Positions 42,948-52,320 of a stretch of 64,000 nt of DNA are shown piece by piece. A program made the position numbers and the translations under genes. Where the stretch lies: positions 4,033,001 through 4,097,000 of the forward strand of contig NZ_CP132910.1 of the NCBI RefSeq assembly GCF_030846775.1, given 5' to 3'. Source of the stretch: Geothrix sp. 21YS21S-2 (GTDB taxonomy: Bacteria > Acidobacteriota > Holophagae > Holophagales > Holophagaceae). Within the stretch, counting starts at the first letter, position 1, and every line of letters begins with the position of its first letter. The notes beneath the pieces are model-generated. The model did no database searches and was not told where the DNA came from. It worked only from the letters and a program-made list of their open reading frames with translations.

Positions 42948-44825
42948 CTAGCCCCGCAAGAGACCTTCCGCGGCGCCCAGGGCCGAGGGCGTGCCGTTCA
43001 GGGCGACCCTGTCCCCCGCCTGGAGCCGCAGCCCCGGAGAGGCCGGGAGCCACTGCCCGGCGCGCTCGACGGCCACGATCGCGGGGCTTTGGGCCTCCTC
43101 CAGGGCCAGCTCCAGGTCGCCCAGGGGACGGCCCGCGAAGGGGGACTCCGGGGCGAGGGGCAGCGCGGCCAGGACGTGTTCCGCTTCGGGGGCGCCCTCC
43201 CGCCAGGGACGCCGCACGCTCTCCAGCAGCCACTGGGAGCCGAGGGTGGAGCTGCGCCGGGGGATCCGCCTGAGGATCCCCACGCACACCAGGATGCCCG
43301 CCGCCAGCGCCAGGGCGGGTCCCCGGGGCAGCAGGGGCTGGACCACCGCGAGGCTCGGGGCGGCCAGGGCCAGGAGCAGGGCGGCCTGCAGCCCGGGGGT
43401 GCCGGCGAGCTGGCCCGTCCTGCGGTACAGCGCCCAGCCCAGGAAGACCAGGCCCGCCGCCACCAGCACCCCTGCGGCGAGCGGATGGGCGATTGCCAGG
43501 GGGTGGTGCCGGGTCTGGATGGCGCCGATGGCGAGGAGGTTGAAGAGAAGGGCGTCCACGAAGAGGTAGCCGATGGGGGTGCCGGCGGCCCCGCCGGAAC
43601 CCCTCCCGCGCAGGCCGGTGGTCCAGCCGTGGATACGGGCGAGTGAGCGGTGGACCGGGGCCGGAATGGCACGGTCGAAGAAGCGGGCGATGGCTTCCCC
43701 CCGGCGGAAGAAGAAGGGCCCCGCCACGGCCGTCACGAGGGCGACCCCCACCACCACGGGCAGGGCCTGGGGAAACCGCATGCCCGCGGCGGCGCCCACG
43801 CCCACCAGGACGAAGGAGAGTTCGCCGGGTTGGGCCAGGGTCAGCCCCACCCGCAGGCCGGAGGGCGCCGGGATGCCCGCCGCGGCCGCCCCGAGGGCGC
43901 CGCCGGCGGCGCTGCCCAGGAGCACCACGGCCGAGAGGAGCAGGATGGGGCCGGCCTGGCCCGCCAGGACCCGCGGGTCCATGAGCATGCCCACGGCCAC
44001 GAAGAAGATGGCGCCGAAAAGGTCCCGCACGGGGAGCACCAGGCGCTCGATGGGGCGCACTCGCCGGCTCCCGGCGGCCAGCATCCCGGCGGCGAAGGCC
44101 CCCAAGGCGGGGGAACACCCGAACTTGGCGGCCAGCACGGCGCAGGTGAAGCAGGCCCCCACTGAGGCCACCAGCAGGGTCTCGTCCCGGCCGTGGTCGG
44201 CGGCCCAGCGCAGCAGGCGGGGCAGGAGCAGCCCGCCCAGCCCCAGGAGGCCTGCCAGGAAGAGTCCCACCCGGGCCAGGGCCCAGCCCACGCCGCCGGC
44301 CGCGGCCGACGAGGTGTCCAGTCCGGCCAGGAGGAGGATGGCGAACAGGTCCTGCACCACCAGCACCGAGAACACCAGGTCCCGGAAGGGGCCCTTGGCG
44401 CCGTGCTCCTCGAAGAGCTTGGCGATGATCATGGTGCTCGACACCGCCAGGGCCGCGGCCATGAGGGTGCTCTCCCGCGGGCCCCAGCCCAGTCCGCGCC
44501 CGGCCAGGTAGCCCAGCCAGGTGGTGAGGCCCACCTGGACCACCCCCAGGAACACCGCGGGGACCCCCTCCCGGGCCAGCTTGCGGAAATCGAATTCCAG
44601 CCCCACGGAGAACATCAGCAGGATCACGCCCAGCTCGGCCAGGGTCTGGACGTTCTGGAGATGGGCCACCAGGGGCACCGGCACGTGGGGCCCCACGATG
44701 AGGCCCGCGAGGAGGTAGCCCAGCACCGCGGGCTGGCGCAGCCGGCGGAACAGCAGGGTGGTCAGCGCCGCCACGCCCAGGACGGTGGCGAGATCAACGA
44801 TCAGCAGGTGCGAATTGGACTCCAT
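42948..44825 (-). CDS. CPA2-family cation:proton antiporter
   Basis: The protein has 625 residues. Residues 1-380 hold 12 or so helices of the Na+/K+:H+ exchanger fold, with LAELGVILLMFSVGLEFD and SSTMIIAKLFEE typical of KefB/RosB-type members and the ion-site VVQDLFAILLL. A linker, a second membrane region of four to five helices (about 425-520), and a C-terminal TrkA-C-like domain (about 555-625, LALEEAQSPAIVAV) follow. The nearby K+ channel gene, co-directional, suggests a role in K+ balance. Confidence 0.9.
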   Translation of the reverse strand: MESNSHLLIVDLATVLGVAALTTLLFRRLRQPAVLGYLLAGLIVGPHVPVPLVAHLQNVQTLAELGVILLMFSVGLEFDFRKLAREGVPAVFLGVVQVGLTTWLGYLAGRGLGWGPRESTLMAAALAVSSTMIIAKLFEEHGAKGPFRDLVFSVLVVQDLFAILLLAGLDTSSAAAGGVGWALARVGLFLAGLLGLGGLLLPRLLRWAADHGRDETLLVASVGACFTCAVLAAKFGCSPALGAFAAGMLAAGSRRVRPIERLVLPVRDLFGAIFFVAVGMLMDPRVLAGQAGPILLLSAVVLLGSAAGGALGAAAAGIPAPSGLRVGLTLAQPGELSFVLVGVGAAAGMRFPQALPVVVGVALVTAVAGPFFFRRGEAIARFFDRAIPAPVHRSLARIHGWTTGLRGRGSGGAAGTPIGYLFVDALLFNLLAIGAIQTRHHPLAIAHPLAAGVLVAAGLVFLGWALYRRTGQLAGTPGLQAALLLALAAPSLAVVQPLLPRGPALALAAGILVCVGILRRIPRRSSTLGSQWLLESVRRPWREGAPEAEHVLAALPLAPESPFAGRPLGDLELALEEAQSPAIVAVERAGQWLPASPGLRLQAGDRVALNGTPSALGAAEGLLRG

Positions 44826-44857
44826 GGCCTTGAGATGCGTCCAGGGCCGGGTACGTT

Positions 44858-45862
44858 TCAGGCCCCCCGGGAAACCTTCACCAGGGCGTCCAGGGCCTCA
44901 TGGCTGCCCATGGCCAGCAGCACGTCCCCGGCCTCGAACACCTCGGCGCCGGTGGGGTTGAAGCGCAGGCCCTCCATGGGCCGGTTGATGCCCACGATCA
45001 GGGCCCCGGTGCGGTCCCGCAGCCGGACTTCGCGCATGCTCTTTCCCACCAGGAAGGACTCGGGCCGCACGAGGATGTGCTCGATGGCCATCTCCATCTG
45101 CTTCTTGTCGAGGATGACGTCCACGTAGTTCAGGAGGTCCGGCGTCAGCAGGAGCGAGGCCATGCGCCGGCCGCCGATCTCGTAGGGGCTGACGATGTGG
45201 TCGGCGCCGGCGGCCTTGAGCTTGTTCTCGGTGCCCAGCTTGGTGGAGCGGGCCACGATGGAGAGCGCCGGATTCATCTGCCGGGCCGTGAGGGTCACCA
45301 GCACGTTGTCGGCGTCGGTCTGGAGGGTGGTGATCAGGCCCTTGGCCCGGGCGATGCCGGCCCGCTCCAGCATCGCCTCGTCCATGGCGTTGCCCACCAG
45401 GAACAGCTCGCCCTCGAACCGGGCGTTGTGGCTCTTGCTCTCGTCCTTCTCGATGAGGACGAAGGGCACGCCCACCTGCTTGAGCTCCCAGGCGGCCTGG
45501 AACCCCGTCTTGCCGAACCCGCACACGATGATGTGGTCCTTGAGGGCGTTGAGGCGTTTCTGCATGCGTCGCTCCAGGAAGTAGCCCTTGAGGTCCCCCT
45601 CCAGCAGGAGGGCCAGGAGATTGGAAAAGGCCATGCCCACCACCACGATGCCGGTGATGATGTAGGCCATCGTGAAGATCTTGAGGCCCGGGCTGGCCGG
45701 GTGCGAGTCCCGGAAGCCCACCAGGGTGGTGACGGCGTAGTAGAACCCGTCCAGCCACCTCGCATGGTCCAGGACCCGGAAGCCCACGGCCCCGGCCACG
45801 GCCACGATGGTGAGGAGCCACAGGGACTGCGCCAGGCGCCGGATGGGCGGGAGCTCCTTCAT
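44858..45862 (-). CDS. K+ channel with RCK domains and unusual filter
   Basis: The gene gives 334 residues: two membrane helices (about 12-30 and 62-88), a pore loop, then an RCK/TrkA-N domain (about 108-230, HIIVCGFGKTGFQAAWELK) and a TrkA-C domain (250-334). The pore loop reads YAVTTLVGFRD in place of the canonical TVGYGD, so the second filter Gly is Arg. Selectivity is therefore doubtful. It lies 32 bases before the antiporter gene, which is probably in the same operon. Confidence 0.85.
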   Translation of the reverse strand: MKELPPIRRLAQSLWLLTIVAVAGAVGFRVLDHARWLDGFYYAVTTLVGFRDSHPASPGLKIFTMAYIITGIVVVGMAFSNLLALLLEGDLKGYFLERRMQKRLNALKDHIIVCGFGKTGFQAAWELKQVGVPFVLIEKDESKSHNARFEGELFLVGNAMDEAMLERAGIARAKGLITTLQTDADNVLVTLTARQMNPALSIVARSTKLGTENKLKAAGADHIVSPYEIGGRRMASLLLTPDLLNYVDVILDKKQMEMAIEHILVRPESFLVGKSMREVRLRDRTGALIVGINRPMEGLRFNPTGAEVFEAGDVLLAMGSHEALDALVKVSRGA

Positions 45863-45869
45863 CGGAGCC

Positions 45870-46502
45870 CTAGCCCCATCCGCCCTGGGCGAAGCGCTGG
45901 AGCTTCCCGTCGGCGTCCCGCACGGCCAGGGCCCTCGCCACGAACCGGCCCACGGGGTCGGCCTCGAGGTTGACCTCGGCGCCCGCGGCCATCCCCTCCA
46001 GGCGCGTGCGGCGCACGGTCTCGGGAATCAGGGCCACGGTGAACCAGTCCGAGCCGCAGTCCACCACGGTCAGCGACAGCCCGTCCACGGCGATCGAGCC
46101 CTTGGGCGCGGTCATGGGGGCCAGGTCCGCGGGCATGGAGAAGCGCCACAGCCCCTCCCCCCGGGTGCGCTCCAGGAGCCGCCCCACGCCGTCCACGTGG
46201 CCCGCGACCAGGTGCCCGTCCAGGGGGTCCCCCACGCGCAGGCTGGGCTCCAGGTGCAGCAGGTCCCCCGGCGCCAGACGCCCCAGGGTGGTCTTGAGGA
46301 GGGTCTCGTCGGAGAGGTCGGCCTGCCAGGTGCGCAGGTCCCGGCTCACGGCCGTGAGGCAGGCGCCGTTGGTGCAGATGCTGGCGCCCTCCTCGGCCCT
46401 CTCCAGGAGCTCGGGGGGCGCGGCGATGACGAGGCGGGCCCCCCCGGCGCGGGGCTGGCGGGCTTGAAGGGTTCCGAGATGGCGTACGAGACCGGTGAAC
46501 AT
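45870..46502 (-). CDS. ribE: Riboflavin synthase alpha chain
   Basis: The enzyme joins two lumazines to riboflavin. The protein has 210 residues. It has the N-terminal MFTGLV, two lumazine-binding barrels (1-90 and 95-190), each with GxSL/CLT-type centres (ICTNGACLTA and IAVDGLSLTVV) and VGDPLDGHLVAGHVDGVG. The ATG at 46502 lies two bases after the permease stop. It is seven bases upstream of the K+ channel gene start. Confidence 0.95.
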   Translation of the reverse strand: MFTGLVRHLGTLQARQPRAGGARLVIAAPPELLERAEEGASICTNGACLTAVSRDLRTWQADLSDETLLKTTLGRLAPGDLLHLEPSLRVGDPLDGHLVAGHVDGVGRLLERTRGEGLWRFSMPADLAPMTAPKGSIAVDGLSLTVVDCGSDWFTVALIPETVRRTRLEGMAAGAEVNLEADPVGRFVARALAVRDADGKLQRFAQGGWG

Positions 46503-46504
46503 GA

Positions 46505-48082
46505 CTAGGCTTCCTCGGCTCCAGTGTGCAGCACGCTGTTGCGCTGGCCATAGGCAAAATAGATCACGAGGCCGATGGCGAGCCAGACCACGAACCGGAC
46601 CCAGGTCACCCAGGGCAGGCCCCAGGCGACCCACACGCAGGCCAGGATGCCCGCCGGGGCCAGAACGAAGATCCAGGGCATGCGGAAGCGCCGCGGGGCC
46701 TCGGGCCGGCGCAGGCGCAGGATCATGACCGCCCCGCACACGATGGAGAACGCGAACAGCGTGCCGATGTTGGTGAGCTCGACCACCTCGTCGATGTTGA
46801 GCAGGGCCGCGGGAACGGCCACCAGGACCCCGGTGAGGAAGGTGGCGTTGGAGGGGGTGCGGTGCCTGGGACTGAGCTTGCCGAACCAGGGGCCCAGGAG
46901 CCCGTCCCGGCTCATGGCCATGAAGATGCGGGGCTGGCCCACCTGGTACACCAGGAGCGCCGCGGTGGTGGCGATGACCGCCCCGAAGGAGATCACCCCG
47001 GCCACGCCGGCCATGTGGTTCTGGGTGAAGATGTAGGCCAGCGGGTCGGCCTTGCCGGCCAGCTGGGTGTACTTCAGCATGCCCGTGACCACCAGGGCCA
47101 CCAGGGCGTAGATGACCGTGCAGATGCCCAGGGAGAAAAGGATGCCCCGGGGCAGGTTGCGGCCGGGATCCCTGCATTCCTCCGCCGTGGTGCTCACGGC
47201 GTCGAAGCCGATGAAGGCGAAGAAGATGATCGCGGCTCCCGCCTGGATCCCCTTGAATCCGTGGGGTGCGAAGGGGTGCCAGTTCTCCGGGTGCACGAAG
47301 CGGAAGCCGATGGCCACCACCGCCATGAGGATGGCCACCTTCACCACCACCATGACGGCGTTGGCGCGGGCGCTCTCCTTGATGCCCAGGTAGACCAGGT
47401 AGGTGACGAGCACCGTGATGACCACCGCCAGCAGGTTCATGGTGAAGGGGAAGCCGTGGACCAGGGGCGCCTCCCGGAGGACGTCCCAGTTGGCGAAGAA
47501 GGAGGCCCCGTCCAGGTGCCCCGCCCGGGCCTGGGCCAGGACCTCGAGTTTCCGGGACAGCGAAGCCGGCGGCGTCCCCTGGACCAGCGCCAGGGCGCTC
47601 CGGGGGTCCATGGCGAGCCAGCCCGGGATGCGGATGTGCAGGACGTTGGCCAGGAAGCTGCGCGCGTAGTCGCCCCAGGAGATGGCCACGGCCACGTTGC
47701 TGACGGCGTATTCGAGCAGGAGGTCCCAGCCGATGATCCAGGCCATGAGCTCGCCCATGGTGGCGAAGGCGTAGGTGTAGGCCGAGCCCGACACCGGGAT
47801 CATGGACGCCAGCTCCGCGTAGGCCAGGGCCGTGAAACCGCAGCCCACGGCCACCAGGAGGATGCTGATGACCAGGGCGGGGCCCGCGGGCCAGCGCCCG
47901 TCGGCCAGGTTCCCGGCGGCGGCGGTGCCGATGCTGGAGAAGATGCCGGCGCCGATGATGGCGCCGATGCCGAACATGGTCAGGTCGAAGGTGCCGAGGT
48001 TCTTCTTGAGCTGGTGTTCCGGTTCATCCGCCTGGGCCCGGAGGGATTCGAGGGACTTCGAGCGGAAAAGTTTTTTCAGCAT
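46505..48082 (-). CDS. Amino acid permease (APC superfamily)
   Basis: The gene gives 525 residues and about 12 membrane helices. FGIGAIIGAGIFSSIGTAAAG is the substrate-binding first helix (written in two parts: FGIGAIIGAGIF, SSIGTAAAG). FIGFDAVSTTAEECRDPGRN is typical of the cationic amino-acid transporter group (YhdG/CAT-like). The extra soluble loop at about 165-220 is longer than usual. The ATG at 48082 has AGGA nine bases before it; the frame runs far upstream, overlapping the DUF58 gene. Confidence 0.92.
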   Translation of the reverse strand: MLKKLFRSKSLESLRAQADEPEHQLKKNLGTFDLTMFGIGAIIGAGIFSSIGTAAAGNLADGRWPAGPALVISILLVAVGCGFTALAYAELASMIPVSGSAYTYAFATMGELMAWIIGWDLLLEYAVSNVAVAISWGDYARSFLANVLHIRIPGWLAMDPRSALALVQGTPPASLSRKLEVLAQARAGHLDGASFFANWDVLREAPLVHGFPFTMNLLAVVITVLVTYLVYLGIKESARANAVMVVVKVAILMAVVAIGFRFVHPENWHPFAPHGFKGIQAGAAIIFFAFIGFDAVSTTAEECRDPGRNLPRGILFSLGICTVIYALVALVVTGMLKYTQLAGKADPLAYIFTQNHMAGVAGVISFGAVIATTAALLVYQVGQPRIFMAMSRDGLLGPWFGKLSPRHRTPSNATFLTGVLVAVPAALLNIDEVVELTNIGTLFAFSIVCGAVMILRLRRPEAPRRFRMPWIFVLAPAGILACVWVAWGLPWVTWVRFVVWLAIGLVIYFAYGQRNSVLHTGAEEA

Positions 48083-48167
48083 GGGGGGATATCCTGACGT
48101 CATTCTTGGATTGGGGTGGGCTGTGTTCATGGTAATGGGAAAGCGCTGCACTTGGGGACATACCTGA

Positions 48168-49094
48168 ATGGACCTCTGGCGGGACAGGCGTCTGCGGCTC
48201 ACCGTGACCCGGCTGGGCATCCAGTACCTCGTCGCCATGCTGGCCATGGGCGCGGCGGCGGTGAACACCGGCAACAACCTCCTGTACCTGGTCTTCTCGC
48301 TGATGCTGGGACTGTTCCTGGCCTCGGGCTGGGTGAGCCGCCGCGCCATCCAGGGGCTCCACCTGCGGTCCGTGGAGGAGGGCAACATCTTCGCCCGCGT
48401 GCGGGGCGGGATCCGGGTGCGGTTCCGGAACGACGCGCCCGCCCGCATGCGGGGCGTCGAGATCCACCTGGACATGGAGGACGCCCGGGTGGAACCGGGG
48501 TTCCTGGCCGGGGGCGAAGGGCAGGGAGATGCCGTGGCCACCCTCCACGTCAAGCCCGCCCGCCGGGGCTGGGCCGGGCTGCGCTCCGTGGAGTTCCGCA
48601 CGGGCTTTCCCTTCGGGTTCCTGGAGAAGGCCTGGCGCTTCCCCCTGGAGCAGCGGATCCTCATCCTCCCCCACCCCCGCTCCCTGCCCCCGCGCCAGGA
48701 CGCGGAAGGGGACCGGTCGCGGCCCCGGACCCGGCCGGGCTCGGCGAGCCCCGACGGGGCCAGGCCCTTCCGGGACCGGGATCCCCTGAGCCGGGTGCAC
48801 TGGAAGCGAACCGCCCAGCGCGGGTCGCCCTGGGTGCGCACCTTCGAGGACGAGGAGTCCGCCGGGGTGCGGCTCCGGCTGGACCTGGGGGCCTGGGAGC
48901 CCGGCGGCGCCTTCGAAAGGGAGCTGGAAGTGCTCTCGGGCAGCATCCTCCAGGCCCGCCTGCAGCGGCGCCAGGTCCTGCTGGACCTCTCGGGCCTGGA
49001 CGGGCGGGTGGAGCTGGAGGGCTACACCCGCTGCTGGCGGGCCCTGGCCCGGGCCCAGGCCGGAGGCCTGTGCAGGGGGCCGGAATCTGACTAG
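48168..49094 (+). CDS. DUF58-domain protein
   Basis: The gene gives 308 residues. Two membrane segments (about 18-55) are followed by a soluble part with the DUF58 core FRDRDPLSRVHWKRTAQRG (about 199-217) and FEDEESAGVRLRLDL. DUF58 proteins usually sit beside a MoxR ATPase and von Willebrand proteins; here neither is adjacent. The ribosome site is weak. It is divergent from the permease. Confidence 0.88.
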   Translation: MDLWRDRRLRLTVTRLGIQYLVAMLAMGAAAVNTGNNLLYLVFSLMLGLFLASGWVSRRAIQGLHLRSVEEGNIFARVRGGIRVRFRNDAPARMRGVEIHLDMEDARVEPGFLAGGEGQGDAVATLHVKPARRGWAGLRSVEFRTGFPFGFLEKAWRFPLEQRILILPHPRSLPPRQDAEGDRSRPRTRPGSASPDGARPFRDRDPLSRVHWKRTAQRGSPWVRTFEDEESAGVRLRLDLGAWEPGGAFERELEVLSGSILQARLQRRQVLLDLSGLDGRVELEGYTRCWRALARAQAGGLCRGPESD

Positions 49095-49124
49095 GATGAA
49101 TTGACTATTCGCTTCGAGGTGGAC

Positions 49125-49547
49125 ATGTACTTCAACGACCCCCAGTCCCACGCGTGGGACGCCCTGGTGGAGGCGGCATGGAAGGCCTGGGAACATGCCC
49201 ACGCCCCCTATTCCAGCTTCCACGTGGGCGCCGCGCTCCTCCGCGCCGGGGGCGGCATCGTCGCCGGCTGCAACGTGGAGAACGCGGCCTACCCGTCCTC
49301 GCTCTGCGCCGAGCGCACCGCCATCTGCGCCGCGGTCTCCCAGGGGATGAAGCCCGGGGAGATGTCGGCCCTGGTGGTGGTCACCGAGGCCTCCACCCTC
49401 ACGCCGCCCTGCGGCGCCTGCCGCCAGGTGCTGGCCGAGTTCGCGGACGACCTGCCCATCCTGCTGGTGAACCGGCATCACCGGACCCTCCACAGCCTGG
49501 CCGACCTCCTTCCCCACGCTTTCACGGTGCGGAACCTCAACGCTTGA
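49125..49547 (+). CDS. cdd: Cytidine deaminase
   Basis: The enzyme deaminates cytidine and deoxycytidine in pyrimidine salvage. The protein has 140 residues. The zinc site is Cys61 with Glu63 (SLCAERT) and Cys96/Cys99 (PPCGACRQ); substrate residues NVENAAYPS are present. The ATG at 49125 has GAGGTGG five bases upstream and is preferred over a TTG at 49101. Confidence 0.95.
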   Translation: MYFNDPQSHAWDALVEAAWKAWEHAHAPYSSFHVGAALLRAGGGIVAGCNVENAAYPSSLCAERTAICAAVSQGMKPGEMSALVVVTEASTLTPPCGACRQVLAEFADDLPILLVNRHHRTLHSLADLLPHAFTVRNLNA

Positions 49548-49600
49548 TCCATCCTTGAGCCACCGGGAGTCCCTTCCGGTTCGAAATCCAGAGGCGCGCA

Positions 49601-52264
49601 ATGGCCATTGACCGAGCCAAGATCCAGAAGCAGGCCGAGACCTTCATGGGCCAGGGCCGGCTCGATCGCGCCATTGATGAGTTCCTCAAGCTCATTGATG
49701 ACAAGCCCGACGACTTCAACCTCATGAACCGGGTGGGGGACGCCTACCTGCAGGCCGGCAAGCTCCCCGAAGCCATCGAGATGTTCAAGCGGGCCGGCAT
49801 GGGCTTCGAGCGGGGCGGCTTCAACGCCAAGGCCAGCGCCGTGTTCAAGAAGGCCCACCGCACGCAGCCCGACGACCTGGACATCTGCGAGCGCCTGGCC
49901 GAGCTCTACCGCCAGACCAACATGATCAAGGACGCCATCCAGATCCACATCGAGGTGGCGGAGTCCTTTACCAAGAAGGGCCTGCTCAAGCGCGCCCTGG
50001 AGGAATTCGCCAAGGTCGTGGACCTGGATCCCAAGAACCTGAAGAACAAGGTCAAGCTGGCCGATCTCTACAACAAGGAGGGCATGCGGGAGAAGGCCGC
50101 GGCCATCTACCTGGAGGTGGCCGAGGCCCTGGCCCTGGAGCAGATGCACGTGGAGGCCAGCCAGATCCTGGAGCGGGCCAAGACCATGGTCTCCACCCCC
50201 CAGGTGTTCCTCACCCAGTCCCGCCTCGCCGTCATCCAGAAGGACCTGCCCGCCGCCGCCGCCCACCTGCGGGAGGGCCTCGCCGCCAACCCCCGTTCCG
50301 CGGAACTCCTGGATGCGCTGGCCGAGGTGGAGCTGCAGTCCAAGGCCCCGGACCGGGCCCTGGAGGCCCTGTGCGAGGTGCCCCAGCTGCCCGAGAAGTC
50401 CCTGGCCCTGGCCGAGCGCGCCCTCCGGGAGATGGTGCGCGGCGGGAACGTGGTCGAGGCCCTGAAGCTCTTCAAGCCCATCGGGCGCGAATTCGGCCGC
50501 CGCGGCCTGGGCGAGGCCGCCGCCAAGGCGCTGCGGGGGGGCCTGCACGGCGCATTCAACGCCGAGGCCTGGATCCAGCTCGCCGACATCGCCCACCAGT
50601 CCGGGAACCGCGTCGAGCAGGTGGAGCACCTGCGCCGGGCCTACGCCTTCGCCCTGTCCAAGGAGGACGAGGAGGTGGCGGGCCAGCTCCGCGCCCAGCT
50701 CAACGGAATGGGCATCAAGGACCTGGACGAGACGCCGGCGGTGATGGCCTCCACCGCCCCGCCCTCGGCCACCTACGGCCCCGGCTCCGAAGCGCCCGCG
50801 GAGCACTCGGACGTGGACGTGGCCCGGCGCATGCAGATCCAGCAGCTGGAGCGGGATGCCGAGCACGCCCTGAAGAACCGCTTCATGGACCGGGCCCAGG
50901 AGACCTACAACCGGATCCTCGATCTGGACCCCGCCAACTACAACGCCATCGTGCGCATCGCCGAGATCCACCGGGGCACCGGCGTCCTGAGCAAGGTCCA
51001 GATGCACTACGTCAAGCAGGCCGAGAAGCTCGCGGAGCTGGGCCACAAGGCCCTGGCCGTGGAGCTGCTGGACCTGGCCGAGGCCATCTTCCCCGGCTCC
51101 ACGCGGCTCTACAGGCGCAACCTCGGCCTCATGGAGGCCCAGCCCCGCCAGGCCGCGGCGCCCCCGCCCATCGCCCTGCCGGCCCCCGTGGAGGAGCTGC
51201 CGGTGCTGCCGATGGAGCTGGAGCCGATCCAGGAGCTCCCCGCCATCTCCCTGGACCTGGACCGGAGCCGCCCCGGCGTGCCCATGGTCCCCGAGCCCCT
51301 GCAGTCCATCGAGGCCCTGGAACTGCCGCCAGCCCCCGAGCCTTTCATGGAGGGCTTCGACATTCCCGCCTGGGAGGTCCTGGAACCGCCGCCCCAGGCT
51401 GTCGCCGCCACCACCGGGGCCTACCCCAGCCAGCCCGAGTACGAGTGGTCCGAGATCACCGCCGCCGGCGCCGAGGAGCTTCCGCCGCTGGAGCTGGAAC
51501 CCCTGCCGTTCCCCACGGACCAGCCCGCCGCGGGTCCCGTGGAGGTGAGCGCGGACCTGGCCTCGACCCTCTCCGACATCGACTTCCAGCTGGACTACGG
51601 CAGCCCGGAGGAAGCCAAGATCGAGGTCGAGTGCGCCCTCCAGATCTACCCCAGGCACCCCGAACTGCTGTCCCGCCTGGACCAGGCCGAGACCGCCCTG
51701 CAGCGCCTGGGCAAGAAGCCCGGCGCGGGAAAGCTGTCCGAGGCCGATTTCGAGCACTCCTTCTTCGACCTCTCCGACGTGCTGGGCGACGCCCTCCTGG
51801 AATCCGGCGAAGGCGAGGAGATGCACGACGCCACCAACGTGGTGGAGAAGATCCAGAGCGTGGACGAACTGTTCAACGCCTTCCGGGAAGGCGTGGAGCA
51901 GCAGGTCAAGGGCGACGACTACGACACCCACTACAACCTGGGCATCGCCTACAAGGAGATGCTCCTCCTGGACCCCGCCATCGAGGAGTTCAAGAAGGCC
52001 ATGCGCGACCCCGAGCGCACCCTGGAGTGCTGCTCGATGCTCTCCATCTGCGAGCAGGCCCAGAACAACCCCGAAGCCGCCGTGGCCTGGCTGCGCCAGG
52101 GCATCGAGGCCCCGGGCTTCCCGCCCGAGGACGCCATGGGGCTCCACTACGACCTGGGCCTGATCCTGCTGGAGCAGGGGCGCCGGGACGAGGCGCTGGA
52201 AGAGTTCCGCATCGTGGCCGGACAGGATCCCGACTACCGGGACGTGGCGAGGATGATGCAGTAA
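49601..52264 (+). CDS. Large TPR-repeat protein
   Basis: The gene gives 887 residues. Helix pairs of the tetratricopeptide type fill about 1-300 (GRLDRAIDEFLKLIDDKPDD and similar) and return at about 410-500 and 760-885. Between them lies an acidic, Pro/Glu-rich region (about 505-655). There is no signal peptide or membrane anchor. It should act as a cytoplasmic scaffold; the acidic middle resembles that of the receiver protein at 10951. No enzyme domain was seen. Confidence 0.88.
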   Translation: MAIDRAKIQKQAETFMGQGRLDRAIDEFLKLIDDKPDDFNLMNRVGDAYLQAGKLPEAIEMFKRAGMGFERGGFNAKASAVFKKAHRTQPDDLDICERLAELYRQTNMIKDAIQIHIEVAESFTKKGLLKRALEEFAKVVDLDPKNLKNKVKLADLYNKEGMREKAAAIYLEVAEALALEQMHVEASQILERAKTMVSTPQVFLTQSRLAVIQKDLPAAAAHLREGLAANPRSAELLDALAEVELQSKAPDRALEALCEVPQLPEKSLALAERALREMVRGGNVVEALKLFKPIGREFGRRGLGEAAAKALRGGLHGAFNAEAWIQLADIAHQSGNRVEQVEHLRRAYAFALSKEDEEVAGQLRAQLNGMGIKDLDETPAVMASTAPPSATYGPGSEAPAEHSDVDVARRMQIQQLERDAEHALKNRFMDRAQETYNRILDLDPANYNAIVRIAEIHRGTGVLSKVQMHYVKQAEKLAELGHKALAVELLDLAEAIFPGSTRLYRRNLGLMEAQPRQAAAPPPIALPAPVEELPVLPMELEPIQELPAISLDLDRSRPGVPMVPEPLQSIEALELPPAPEPFMEGFDIPAWEVLEPPPQAVAATTGAYPSQPEYEWSEITAAGAEELPPLELEPLPFPTDQPAAGPVEVSADLASTLSDIDFQLDYGSPEEAKIEVECALQIYPRHPELLSRLDQAETALQRLGKKPGAGKLSEADFEHSFFDLSDVLGDALLESGEGEEMHDATNVVEKIQSVDELFNAFREGVEQQVKGDDYDTHYNLGIAYKEMLLLDPAIEEFKKAMRDPERTLECCSMLSICEQAQNNPEAAVAWLRQGIEAPGFPPEDAMGLHYDLGLILLEQGRRDEALEEFRIVAGQDPDYRDVARMMQ

Positions 52265-52320
52265 AAAATCCGGCGCCTTTCTGAGCCTGAGACTCTATCT
52301 TTAGTGGGTCCGAGGCTGCC

